In this document: in pieces, positions 18,364 to 26,874 of the stretch
How positions within the stretch are numbered: position 1 is the stretch's first letter
How the letters are laid out: the number at the start of each line of letters is the position of its first letter
Source of the DNA: an uncultured Granulosicoccaceae bacterium
Lineage (GTDB): Bacteria > Pseudomonadota > Gammaproteobacteria > Granulosicoccales > Granulosicoccaceae
Length of the DNA stretch: 64,000 bases
Reading direction: 5' to 3'
NCBI GenBank assembly: GCA_937930305.1
Contig: CALGLE010000012.1
Span: 1-64,000 of the forward strand
Notes under the pieces: model-generated
The model's input: only the letters and a program-made list of their open reading frames with translations
Told to the model about the DNA's origin: nothing
The model's database searches: none
Position numbers and translations under genes: made by a program

Positions 18364-20855
18364 TTTTCTTTGGAAGTGACTACTTTCTTGGCAGTGGCTT
18401 TCTTTTTAGAGGCAGCTTTCTTAGTCGTTGCCTTCTTTTTGGACGCCGCTTTTTTCTTTGACTTCGCCTTCTTCTTAGACGCTGACTTCTTTTTAGCCTT
18501 CTTCTTAGCGCTGGCCTTTTTCTTCGATGCCGCTTTTTTAGCAGTGGCTTTTTTCTTACCACGGCCGCGCTTTTCAGGCGCTTCTGCCAGCATTTTCAAA
18601 CAAGTTGCTATGTCTAAGTCTTTTGCCGTTTCAGCTTGGTCTTTCGGAATGCGAGCGTTTTTGTTGCCGTCAGTAATGTACGGCCCCCAACGCCCATTAA
18701 GAATTTGCACACCTTCTTCTTCAAAGTTTTTGATCAGTCGATTGGCGTCAGCCACCTTCTTTTCTGCCACTAACTCTAATGCCCGTTCCAAGGTGATGGT
18801 GTAGGGGTCATCTTCTTTAATGGACACAAACTTACTGTCGTACTTAACGTAGGGGCCGAAGCGACCGATGCTGGTGGAGATTTTTTCACCTTCTGGTGAT
18901 TCACCTAAGGTGCGCGGTAAATCGAACAACTTAATCGCCTCTTCCAAGGTGATTGTGTTCATGCGTTGACCCGGGCGAAGGCCTGCAAACTTTGGCTTGT
19001 CCTCATCGTCACGGGTGCCGATTTGAACAAACGCCCCATAGCGACCAATACGAACTGAAATAGGCTTGCCCGATTCTTCGTCGGTACCCAGCTCCCTGGC
19101 TTGCACAGCTTCATCGCGCGATACATTCTCTAGCTTATCTTCCACCTGGTCGATGAAAGGCTTCCAGAATTCCCCCAAAATAGGGATCCAATCTTTCTCA
19201 CCGCGCGAGATAGCATCTAACTCATCTTCCAATTGCGCCGTGAAGTCGTAGCTGACGTATTTGTCGAAGTGTTTAGATAAAAAGTTACTGACCACGCGGC
19301 CTGTGTCGGTTGGAAAGAATCGTCGTGATTCAATTTCTACGTATTCACGTGACTGCAATGTGGAGATGATGGAAGCATAAGTCGACGGGCGACCGATGCC
19401 ATACTCTTCTAAGGTTTTCACCAAACTCGCTTCTGAGAAGCGCGGTGGTGGTTCGGTAAAATGTTGCGACAGGATGATATCTTTTAAAGGAATTTTCTCG
19501 CCTTCTTTAATATCGGGCAACATCTTGTCGTCATCATCTTGGGCTTTTTTATCATCAACATCTTCACGATAAACCTTCATAAAGCCAGGAAAACGAACCG
19601 TTGAACCATTAGCGCGGAATTGATTGCCATCACCACAACCTAAATCCACGCCCACCTGATCGATGGTGGCGTAAATCATTTGGCTGGCAACTGTACGTTT
19701 CCAGATTAAGTTGTACAGTTTGTACTGATCGGTATCTAAAAACTTGCGCATTTCATCGGGCGCACGCATCACCGAAGTGGGGCGAACCGCTTCGTGCGCC
19801 TCTTGCGCGTTTTTAGATTTGTTTTTATAGGTGTTGACGTTTTCGGGCAAATAGTCTTTACCAAAGCGTTGCGGGATCAGTTCGCGCAGCTCGTCAATAC
19901 AATCTTGCGACAGTGTGATGGAGTCAGTACGCATGTAGGTAATCAAACCACTCACACCTTCGCCAATATCAATACCTTCATACAATTTTTGCGCAATCCG
20001 CATCGTGCGTTGAGCACCAAAACCCAGCTTTCGACTGGCTTCTTGCTGCAAAGTGGATGTGGTGAAGGGGGCTGTAGGGTTTCGTTTACGTTGTTTCTTT
20101 TCCACTTTTAACGCTGTGAGTTCACCGTTAGCGTGCCCCATGAGCATCGCTTTGGCCTCAGTGGCTTGGTCGCCATTGGTGACGGTGAACTGTTTTACTT
20201 TGTCGTTGTTCAGCAAAGACAAACGCGCAGTAAACGGTTGCGCCTCTTTTTCAAGATCTGCCACGATGTTCCAATATTCTTGTGGCACAAAGGCTTCGAT
20301 TTCATCTTCGCGTTCGCAAATCATGCGAAGTGCTGGGGTTTGTACGCGCCCCGCCGATAAGCCAGCACGAATTTTTCGCCACAACAAAGGCGATAGTTTG
20401 AAACCCACTAAGTGGTCAAGCGCGCGCCGGGTTTGTTGCGCGTTGATGAGATCGGTGCCCAATTCGCGTGGGTTATCGACCGCATCTTGTACTGCCCGTT
20501 TAGTGATTTCGTGGAAAACCACGCGCACCACTTCTTTATCTTTTAGAGCGCCGTCTTCTCGAAGCAGCTCCACCAAGTGCCAGCTGATTGCCTCCCCCTC
20601 GCGATCGGGGTCAGTTGCGAGCATAAGGGTGTCGGCTTTCTTTAAGGCCTTCTTTATCGCATTGACGTGTTTTTCGTTACGTTCAATGACTTGATATTTC
20701 ATAGCGAAGTTATTGTCCGGATCAACCGCGCCGTCTTTTGCGATCAAATCGCGAACGTGGCCGTAGGACGCAAGAACTTTAAAGTCCTTACCGAGGTACT
20801 TCTCTATGGTCTTGCCTTTTGCCGGCGATTCGACAATGACGAGATTTTTGCTCAT
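18360..20855 (-). CDS. topA: DNA topoisomerase I with Lys/Ala-rich C-terminal tail
   Basis: SKNLVIVESPAKGKTIEKYLG, DPDREGEAISWHL, GRVQTPALRMICERE, ITYMRTDS, YGIGRPSTYA; basic tail KKAASKKKASAKKKAKKK. Confidence 0.97.
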   Translation of the reverse strand: MSKNLVIVESPAKGKTIEKYLGKDFKVLASYGHVRDLIAKDGAVDPDNNFAMKYQVIERNEKHVNAIKKALKKADTLMLATDPDREGEAISWHLVELLREDGALKDKEVVRVVFHEITKRAVQDAVDNPRELGTDLINAQQTRRALDHLVGFKLSPLLWRKIRAGLSAGRVQTPALRMICEREDEIEAFVPQEYWNIVADLEKEAQPFTARLSLLNNDKVKQFTVTNGDQATEAKAMLMGHANGELTALKVEKKQRKRNPTAPFTTSTLQQEASRKLGFGAQRTMRIAQKLYEGIDIGEGVSGLITYMRTDSITLSQDCIDELRELIPQRFGKDYLPENVNTYKNKSKNAQEAHEAVRPTSVMRAPDEMRKFLDTDQYKLYNLIWKRTVASQMIYATIDQVGVDLGCGDGNQFRANGSTVRFPGFMKVYREDVDDKKAQDDDDKMLPDIKEGEKIPLKDIILSQHFTEPPPRFSEASLVKTLEEYGIGRPSTYASIISTLQSREYVEIESRRFFPTDTGRVVSNFLSKHFDKYVSYDFTAQLEDELDAISRGEKDWIPILGEFWKPFIDQVEDKLENVSRDEAVQARELGTDEESGKPISVRIGRYGAFVQIGTRDDEDKPKFAGLRPGQRMNTITLEEAIKLFDLPRTLGESPEGEKISTSIGRFGPYVKYDSKFVSIKEDDPYTITLERALELVAEKKVADANRLIKNFEEEGVQILNGRWGPYITDGNKNARIPKDQAETAKDLDIATCLKMLAEAPEKRGRGKKKATAKKAASKKKASAKKKAKKKSASKKKAKSKKKAASKKKATTKKAASKKKATAKKVVTSKEK

Positions 20856-20892
20856 GAGCGAATTGGGTACCTTAAAATTTAGCGTATCGGAC

Positions 20893-22095
20893 CTAGCAAC
20901 GGCTATACCGCCCCGCTAAATCACGTGTGACTCGACCTTGCAACTCCAGCTGTGTCAGCAAGGTGACAAGCTCAGTAGCAGCCATACCGGTATGCTGCAC
21001 TAAGCGCTCCAATGGCGCGGCATCGTACCCCATTGCGTCTAGAAGTGTAGCCACTTGTTTGGAACTGGAGCGATTCGCAGCGACAACATTAAGCTCATCG
21101 ATGACCCTAGAGGGCGTCATGTCGGGGCTTTCCCTGCGAATCTGTGACACGCGATCATTACCGCATTCGCCTAAACATTCAACCACATCCGCAGCCGATG
21201 TAACCAAAACCGCCCCATCACGTATCAATTGATGACAGCCACTGACTCGAGGATTCCGGACCGATCCCGGCACCGCCATGACCTCTCGGCCCTGGGCTGC
21301 CGCGTGTTGAGCCGTTGTGATCGTGCCACTTTTTACCGCAGCCTCCACCACCACCACGCCGCGTGACAAGCCTGCAATCAGTCGGTTTCGGCGTGGGAAA
21401 CGGTACCGTTCCAGCGGCATACCCAGTGGGGTTTCTGTAATTAAGCAACCCCCCTTAGCTAAAATCTCGCCCGCTAGTGCGCGATTGGCTTTGGGATAGC
21501 ATTGTGTCGGATCGGTGGCCATGACCGAAAGGGTAGGGGCGCCCCCGGCCAAGCAGCCTCGATGCGCTTCGGTGTCGATGCCTAGCGCTAGGCCGCTGGT
21601 AATGACCCAGCCAAGTCTGGCCAGTTCGGTGGCCATATTGCTTGCGGTTACTTGTGCATCCATTGACGAGCGTCGAGCACCCACCATAGCGACTTGATCA
21701 GCGCGTAAGAGTGCTGGTTCGCCAATCACATAAAGGGCGGCAGGAGGCTCTTGTAGGTAACTGAGCTGACTGGGCCAAGCGGGGTGATCGGGGGTGATGA
21801 TGAAGCGATTCGCAGCGCCAGCTTGCCAATTCAGGGTTTTTTCAATGGCGGCGTCGACATCGGAGGTGTGCAGTTGGCTGGACAGAGCGCGCCAGGCACC
21901 GGTGGTGGCTTGCACTGCGCCGGCACCTTCAAGCGGTGGGGGCGGTTGCTCGGTGTCGGGGCTTAACCAAGAATTTAGTGAAAGGCTGAGCTGTGTTGGC
22001 GTGCATTCTGAGGTGCACAATAGCTCTCGAATGAGGGCGTTTGGGGTTTGTGGGCAAAGCGCTAGGCGCAGCCACGGGGATGGTGCATCGTCCAT
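20893..22095 (-). CDS. dprA: DNA-processing protein DprA/Smf
   Basis: VAMVGARRSSMDAQ, WVITSGLALGIDTEAHRGCLAGGAPTLSVMATDP, FPRRNRLIAGLSRGVVVVEAAVKSGTITTAQHAAAQGREVMAVPGS. Confidence 0.95.
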   Translation of the reverse strand: MDDAPSPWLRLALCPQTPNALIRELLCTSECTPTQLSLSLNSWLSPDTEQPPPPLEGAGAVQATTGAWRALSSQLHTSDVDAAIEKTLNWQAGAANRFIITPDHPAWPSQLSYLQEPPAALYVIGEPALLRADQVAMVGARRSSMDAQVTASNMATELARLGWVITSGLALGIDTEAHRGCLAGGAPTLSVMATDPTQCYPKANRALAGEILAKGGCLITETPLGMPLERYRFPRRNRLIAGLSRGVVVVEAAVKSGTITTAQHAAAQGREVMAVPGSVRNPRVSGCHQLIRDGAVLVTSAADVVECLGECGNDRVSQIRRESPDMTPSRVIDELNVVAANRSSSKQVATLLDAMGYDAAPLERLVQHTGMAATELVTLLTQLELQGRVTRDLAGRYSRC

Positions 22096-22144
22096 GATGT
22101 TCTCCGCAGAGGTTGTGCCTGCGGAAGAACATCATGTCCGCAGG
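22093..22144 (-). promoter_or_regulatory. Two overlapping, mutually exclusive RNA hairpins in the LysM gene-dprA intergenic region
   Basis: Minus strand: CCTGCGGA-CATGATGTTCTTCCGCAGG-...-CTGCGGAGAACATCATG; the last segment contains the dprA SD (GGAG) and ATG. Confidence 0.65.
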
Positions 22145-22146
22145 GA

Positions 22147-23349
22147 TTAAATGCCGGTTATAAAGTCGTTCTTTTTAACCGTGCTGGTAGATTCCATTAC
22201 CAAGCCATAGCTTACATCATCAAACGTTTGGAACACCATCACGATGCCCATGCGTTGATTGGGCATGCGAATTCGATCATACGCTCGGCGCCCGTGGCGA
22301 TCGATCATCGATTCACCGCGAGACTCGATGGCCAAGACGTCGCCGACTTCGATGCCAACTTTATTGCCTAGGTTGATTACGATTATTTGGTCACGACCCG
22401 ACTGGCTGATGGCATCGACCAAAGAGATAACACGACCTTCGCCGTTTAAGCTAGGCATGCGGGGCGTGTAAGTATGCGTTGCACCGTCATTGGCTGAAGG
22501 CAGCAATACGTCACCTGCGATGGTTTCGCGGCTGTTGTCCGTGATCACCATCGTGGATGGGTCGCCCACATTCAACAGTTTTGCTTCGGCTACGTGAATA
22601 ACTTCATACCCGAGAATCTTGCTAGTTTTTGGGTCACGTAAGGTTTCAGTCTTTCGAAAGATGCCAAATTTCGTTTGGCTATGGTCCACTTTGCCACGCA
22701 CATAAATCTGCTGGCCGAGTGAACTAATCAATCGGTTATCCACGTTACCCACAACATAAGGTGCTGAGCGCAATTGCTTTGACGTCACCACATTCGGACG
22801 AACCAGGAATTGTTGAATCGCGTCAGCGGGAATGGTTGGGATCGCTTCTGCTAACGACTCCATGCGGATCTGAGGTGATACGCGTATTGCGTTGCCACCA
22901 GAACTTAAACCGGCGCCGCCGGATGCAACGGTCCGGCCATCACGGGACAGCGTCAAGCTAGGTCGACCGTTGACGTAACTCATCGAGATCCGGTCACCGG
23001 GGTAAATTAGGTGCGGATTTTGAATTTGCGGGTTGTAGTCCCAAATTTGAGGCCACAACCAAGCGCTATTGAGAAATCGTCCAGAAATATCCCAAAGCGT
23101 ATCGCCTTTAACGACTTCATAGGAACTAGGGGCGTCTGGATTCAGTTCGCCAGCGGGAACAAAGGCGGTAGGGTTGGCGCCCTTATATTCCAGGCTGCCA
23201 CCTTTGCCGAATCGATCTTCAGCCGTGATGGGCTCTTCAACAATAGAAGGACCTGAAGCAATTTTTGTTGATCCGCAGGCTGACACAAGAGCGGTAAGAC
23301 TGGCCGCTATCAGCACCCTTGAGGCTTGGATGAGAACTTGGTTCGCCAT
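22147..23349 (-). CDS. LysM peptidoglycan-binding domain lipoprotein-like protein
   Basis: Signal/lipobox-like LTALVSACGS; LysM YEVVKGDTLWDISGRFLNSAWLWPQIWDYNPQIQNPHLIYPGDRI. Confidence 0.88.
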   Translation of the reverse strand: MANQVLIQASRVLIAASLTALVSACGSTKIASGPSIVEEPITAEDRFGKGGSLEYKGANPTAFVPAGELNPDAPSSYEVVKGDTLWDISGRFLNSAWLWPQIWDYNPQIQNPHLIYPGDRISMSYVNGRPSLTLSRDGRTVASGGAGLSSGGNAIRVSPQIRMESLAEAIPTIPADAIQQFLVRPNVVTSKQLRSAPYVVGNVDNRLISSLGQQIYVRGKVDHSQTKFGIFRKTETLRDPKTSKILGYEVIHVAEAKLLNVGDPSTMVITDNSRETIAGDVLLPSANDGATHTYTPRMPSLNGEGRVISLVDAISQSGRDQIIVINLGNKVGIEVGDVLAIESRGESMIDRHGRRAYDRIRMPNQRMGIVMVFQTFDDVSYGLVMESTSTVKKNDFITGI

Positions 23350-23513
23350 GTTTGGCTATCTCCGTAACTGTTATCAGGGTGGCCAGGACCTCCAGGCGCA
23401 CCCACGTCCAAGGTGCTATGCAAAGGCGATGCCTTTTCGCTCGCTCAGAGCCCACACTGGTAGAATTGAGCGTTAAATTCTTCCTAAACGCCTGATTTAG
23501 AGCTCGCAAGCCC

Positions 23514-24011
23514 GTGTCCATACTTCCCATACTCCTTTATCCCGATACTCAGCTGCGAAAAGTGGCGGAGCCTGTTGCCAACGTGGACGGCCGTATTGAC
23601 GAACTGGTTGGCAACATGCTGGAAACCATGTACGGCGCGCCAGGCATCGGTCTGGCCGCCACACAAGTCAATGTGCATGAACGGGTGGTGGTGATAGATG
23701 TGTCTGAAGACGGCGATACGCCGTTGGTTCTTATTAACCCGGAGTTGGTTGAACACCACGGAGAATCAGAGGCACAGGAAGGTTGTTTAAGCATTCCAGA
23801 GGTCTACGAAACCATCAAACGGCCCGCTGAAGTCCATATCAAGGCCATCGGGCGGGACGGAAATCCCTATGAATTGAACGCGGATGGCTTACTGGCCACC
23901 TGCATTCAGCATGAAATTGACCACCTAGACGGCAAACTCTTTGTTGATTACTTATCGGCTTTAAAGCGCAATCGAATTCGAAAAAAACTGGTTAAGCAGG
24001 CCCGCGAGTAA
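23514..24011 (+). CDS. def: Peptide deformylase
   Basis: [34 protein letters not shown]. Confidence 0.97.
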   Translation: MSILPILLYPDTQLRKVAEPVANVDGRIDELVGNMLETMYGAPGIGLAATQVNVHERVVVIDVSEDGDTPLVLINPELVEHHGESEAQEGCLSIPEVYETIKRPAEVHIKAIGRDGNPYELNADGLLATCIQHEIDHLDGKLFVDYLSALKRNRIRKKLVKQARE

Positions 24012-24964
24012 TGGCTGATTGCACGTCCTTGAGGGTTGCGTTTGCTGGGACGCCTGAATTTGCAAGTACCGCTCTTGCGGCGCTGATTGCCTCGCCTCAT
24101 CAGGTCGTGGGTGTTCTGACGCAGCCAGATCGTCCGGCTGGACGAGGTCGAAAACTCACCGCCTCACCTGTCAAAAAATTGGCGATGGAGCGCGGTATTG
24201 CCGTCGATCAACCGCCGTCGCTGAAAACCGCCCAATCCATCGAGACCTTGGCCGCTTGGAAGCCTGATGTGTTGGTGGTGGCCGCCTACGGTATTTTACT
24301 GCCTGCCTCGGTGTTGTCTTTGCCCAGTTTGGGCTGCTTGAACATTCACGGCTCTTTGTTGCCCCGGTGGCGCGGGGCAGCTCCTATCCACCGTGCGGTG
24401 ATGGCAGGAGATCAGGAAACCGGTGTGACCATCATGTTGATGGATGAAGGCTTGGACACCGGTGATATGTTGTCCCATGTTCGTGTGCCCATAACCGCAA
24501 CCGATACCACGCCACAACTGCACGATGTTTTAGCTCAACTTGGGGCGCAGGCTTTGATCGATGTGCTCACCCCTTGGTGCCAAGGCCAGCTGCAGGCGCA
24601 AGCACAACCTGAAGACGGGGTGACTTATGCGAACAAGCTGGACAAAGCAGAAGCGAAGATTGATTTCAATCAACCCGCGCTCATTTGCGATCGCCTCATT
24701 CGTGGCTTGGCCGGTTGGCCCATTGCGGAGTGCGAATTAAATGGTGAACGCATTCGTTTTCACAGTTCTCGTTTATCTTCAACGCTGGTGCCCGATGGTG
24801 TTGCGCCTGGCACCGTGTTATCAACTGAGCAGGGTGTTATCACCATTGCAACCTGCGAGGGTGCTGTGGATATTTTGCGCTTGCAACGTGTTGGGAAAAA
24901 CGCCTTGGATGCGAAGGACTTCGTGAGTGGATTGAATTTAGTGGGTGAGGTGTTTGGTGGTTGA
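24011..24964 (+). CDS. fmt: Methionyl-tRNA formyltransferase
   Basis: LRVAFAGTPEFASTAL, TQPDRPAGRGRKLTASPVK, NIHGSLLPRWRGAAPIHRA. Confidence 0.97.
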   Translation: MADCTSLRVAFAGTPEFASTALAALIASPHQVVGVLTQPDRPAGRGRKLTASPVKKLAMERGIAVDQPPSLKTAQSIETLAAWKPDVLVVAAYGILLPASVLSLPSLGCLNIHGSLLPRWRGAAPIHRAVMAGDQETGVTIMLMDEGLDTGDMLSHVRVPITATDTTPQLHDVLAQLGAQALIDVLTPWCQGQLQAQAQPEDGVTYANKLDKAEAKIDFNQPALICDRLIRGLAGWPIAECELNGERIRFHSSRLSSTLVPDGVAPGTVLSTEQGVITIATCEGAVDILRLQRVGKNALDAKDFVSGLNLVGEVFGG

Positions 24965-26267
24965 TTCTCGTGTGGTAGCCGTGCAAGCCATGCGGGCGGT
25001 GTTTGAAGACGGTAAATCATTCACCACGGTTTTGGTGGATGCTGAACGTCGTGTGCCCAGTGAGGCGCGTCCGCGTTTACGAGCGGTGTGCTTTGAATGG
25101 GCCCGGTGGGCAACCCAGTTAGAAGCGATGGTCGATGTCAAGCTAGACAAGCCATTACGCAGCAAAGACTACGACGTGTATTTGTTGATGCAATTGGGTG
25201 TGCTTGAACTTAACGTGATGAACACGCCGGCGCATACGGCAGTGAATGAATGCGTGAAAGCACTGAAGGGTTTAAAGCGCCCGTGGGCAAAAGGTTTAGT
25301 CAATGCCGTGTTACGTAACTCACAGCGTTCACCCATTGATGTGAGTAAATTAAATCGAGCCGAACGCTATGCGTATCCAGATTGGTGGGTTAAACAGTTA
25401 AAACAAGATTGGCCTGATGAAATTGAAGCGGTGTTAGACGGTGGCAACCGCCGTGCTCCTATGACCCTACGAGTGAATCAGTTAGTAACCAACACTCAAG
25501 ACACCTTGACCTTGTTTGATGAGCAAGGTTTGTCTGCGGATGCGCATGAGTTTGCACCCGATGGCATCACCTTGGCGGAACCACAGTCTGTGCAAACGCT
25601 GCCTGGATTTAAAGAAGGGCATATCAGCGTACAAGATGCCGCGGCGCAGATGATGGTGCCGTTGCTGCGGGCGGCATCGGTAAACCCCGCGCACATGCTG
25701 GATGCGTGTTCTGCGCCCGGTGGCAAAGCCGCGTATTTGATGGAGGCCTTTCCCAATGCGCAGCTAACTGCCCTGGATCACTCGGCCGATCGGCTCACTC
25801 GAGTGAATGAAACTTTGACGCGCTTGTCGCTAGAGGATAGGGTGCAGACTCTAGCGGTTGACGCTGCTGATGTGGCTCAATGGTGGGATGGTGAGGCGTT
25901 TGATTTCGTGTTGCTCGATGCACCGTGCACGGGCAGTGGAGTCATTCGTCGGCATCCGGATATCAAACACACACGGCGTGCAGACGATGTGACTACCTTG
26001 GCGGCACAGCAAGCGCAGCTGTTAGAAGCACTTTGGACCACGGTGACACCGGGTGGTTATCTGCTGTATGCCACCTGTTCCATTTTCAAAAGTGAAAATG
26101 TGCATCAAATAGAACACTTTATCAATGAGCACGACGATGCCAGTGATGCAACACCTGGTTCACAGACCTGGGCACACAAGCAACACGTGGGTTATCAAGT
26201 ACTGCCGGGTGAGCATGATATGGATGGATTTTTTTACGCTCTTGTTCGAAAAGTGAGCCGTGGCTGA
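24945..26267 (+). CDS. rsmB: 16S rRNA (cytosine967-C5)-methyltransferase
   Basis: N-terminal NusB-like domain; LDACSAPGGKAAYLMEA, VLLDAPCTGSGVIRRHPDIK, LLYATCSIF. A GTG at 24957 may be the real start. Confidence 0.95.
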   Translation: MRCLVVDSRVVAVQAMRAVFEDGKSFTTVLVDAERRVPSEARPRLRAVCFEWARWATQLEAMVDVKLDKPLRSKDYDVYLLMQLGVLELNVMNTPAHTAVNECVKALKGLKRPWAKGLVNAVLRNSQRSPIDVSKLNRAERYAYPDWWVKQLKQDWPDEIEAVLDGGNRRAPMTLRVNQLVTNTQDTLTLFDEQGLSADAHEFAPDGITLAEPQSVQTLPGFKEGHISVQDAAAQMMVPLLRAASVNPAHMLDACSAPGGKAAYLMEAFPNAQLTALDHSADRLTRVNETLTRLSLEDRVQTLAVDAADVAQWWDGEAFDFVLLDAPCTGSGVIRRHPDIKHTRRADDVTTLAAQQAQLLEALWTTVTPGGYLLYATCSIFKSENVHQIEHFINEHDDASDATPGSQTWAHKQHVGYQVLPGEHDMDGFFYALVRKVSRG

Positions 26268-26874
26268 ACTTAACCCTAATCGTCGCCTGTTACTCGGAGG
26301 CGTTATTGCGGCCACATTTTCTGCGGTGGTGATACTTGCGGCTGCGGCAGCGATTGACAAGCGTTCTAGCCGATTGGCAGAGCACATACAAATACAACAC
26401 GCGCAGTTACAGCAAGTTGACGATCGTTGGTTATTTGATTATCGGGCCAACATTAACTTACCGGCAGATATTCAACTGGGTCTTGAAAGTGGCGTGCCTC
26501 TGCAGTTCATTGTTTCGTTAACGGTTAAAAGCCCTAAACCGTTGTGGCGTGATGATGTGTTACTGCAGGCCGAGTATCGCTTTCGTTTGGTGTATTACGA
26601 ACTCACACGCCACTACCGCATACAGTCAGTTGAAACGAATCGCAGCACCAATAAACGATCCTTGTTGTCCGCATTAGATGAATTGGGCACAGTCAATCTG
26701 ATGGATGTGACGCCTTGGGTCAGTGATGCGGTTGGTCTGGCTAACGCTAAGCAATCTCGTGTGGCCACGGTCAGTATTGCGCTAGATCAACGTGCTTTGC
26801 CGCTACCTCTGCAGCCGTTGTTTTCATCGGATTGGCGCTTGGCCAGTGAGGAGTTTGTGTGGCCTCTGTCTTAA
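26260..26874 (+). CDS. DUF4390 family protein
   Basis: Position between rsmB and ntrY; YRANINLPADIQLGLESGVPLQFIVSLTV...YRFRLVYYELTRHYRI. Confidence 0.8.
   Translation: MAELNPNRRLLLGGVIAATFSAVVILAAAAAIDKRSSRLAEHIQIQHAQLQQVDDRWLFDYRANINLPADIQLGLESGVPLQFIVSLTVKSPKPLWRDDVLLQAEYRFRLVYYELTRHYRIQSVETNRSTNKRSLLSALDELGTVNLMDVTPWVSDAVGLANAKQSRVATVSIALDQRALPLPLQPLFSSDWRLASEEFVWPLS

Noticed and set aside
18370-18804. 144 aa plus-strand ORF rich in Phe/Ala/Leu resembling a membrane protein
   Set aside because: It is the antisense of the Lys/Ala-rich topA tail; composition is a mirror of AAG/AAA codons, not a real gene.
22093-22136. dprA-LysM hairpin as a rho-independent terminator
   Set aside because: No T-run follows in either direction, and the stem contains the dprA SD and start codon; a translation-control role fits better.
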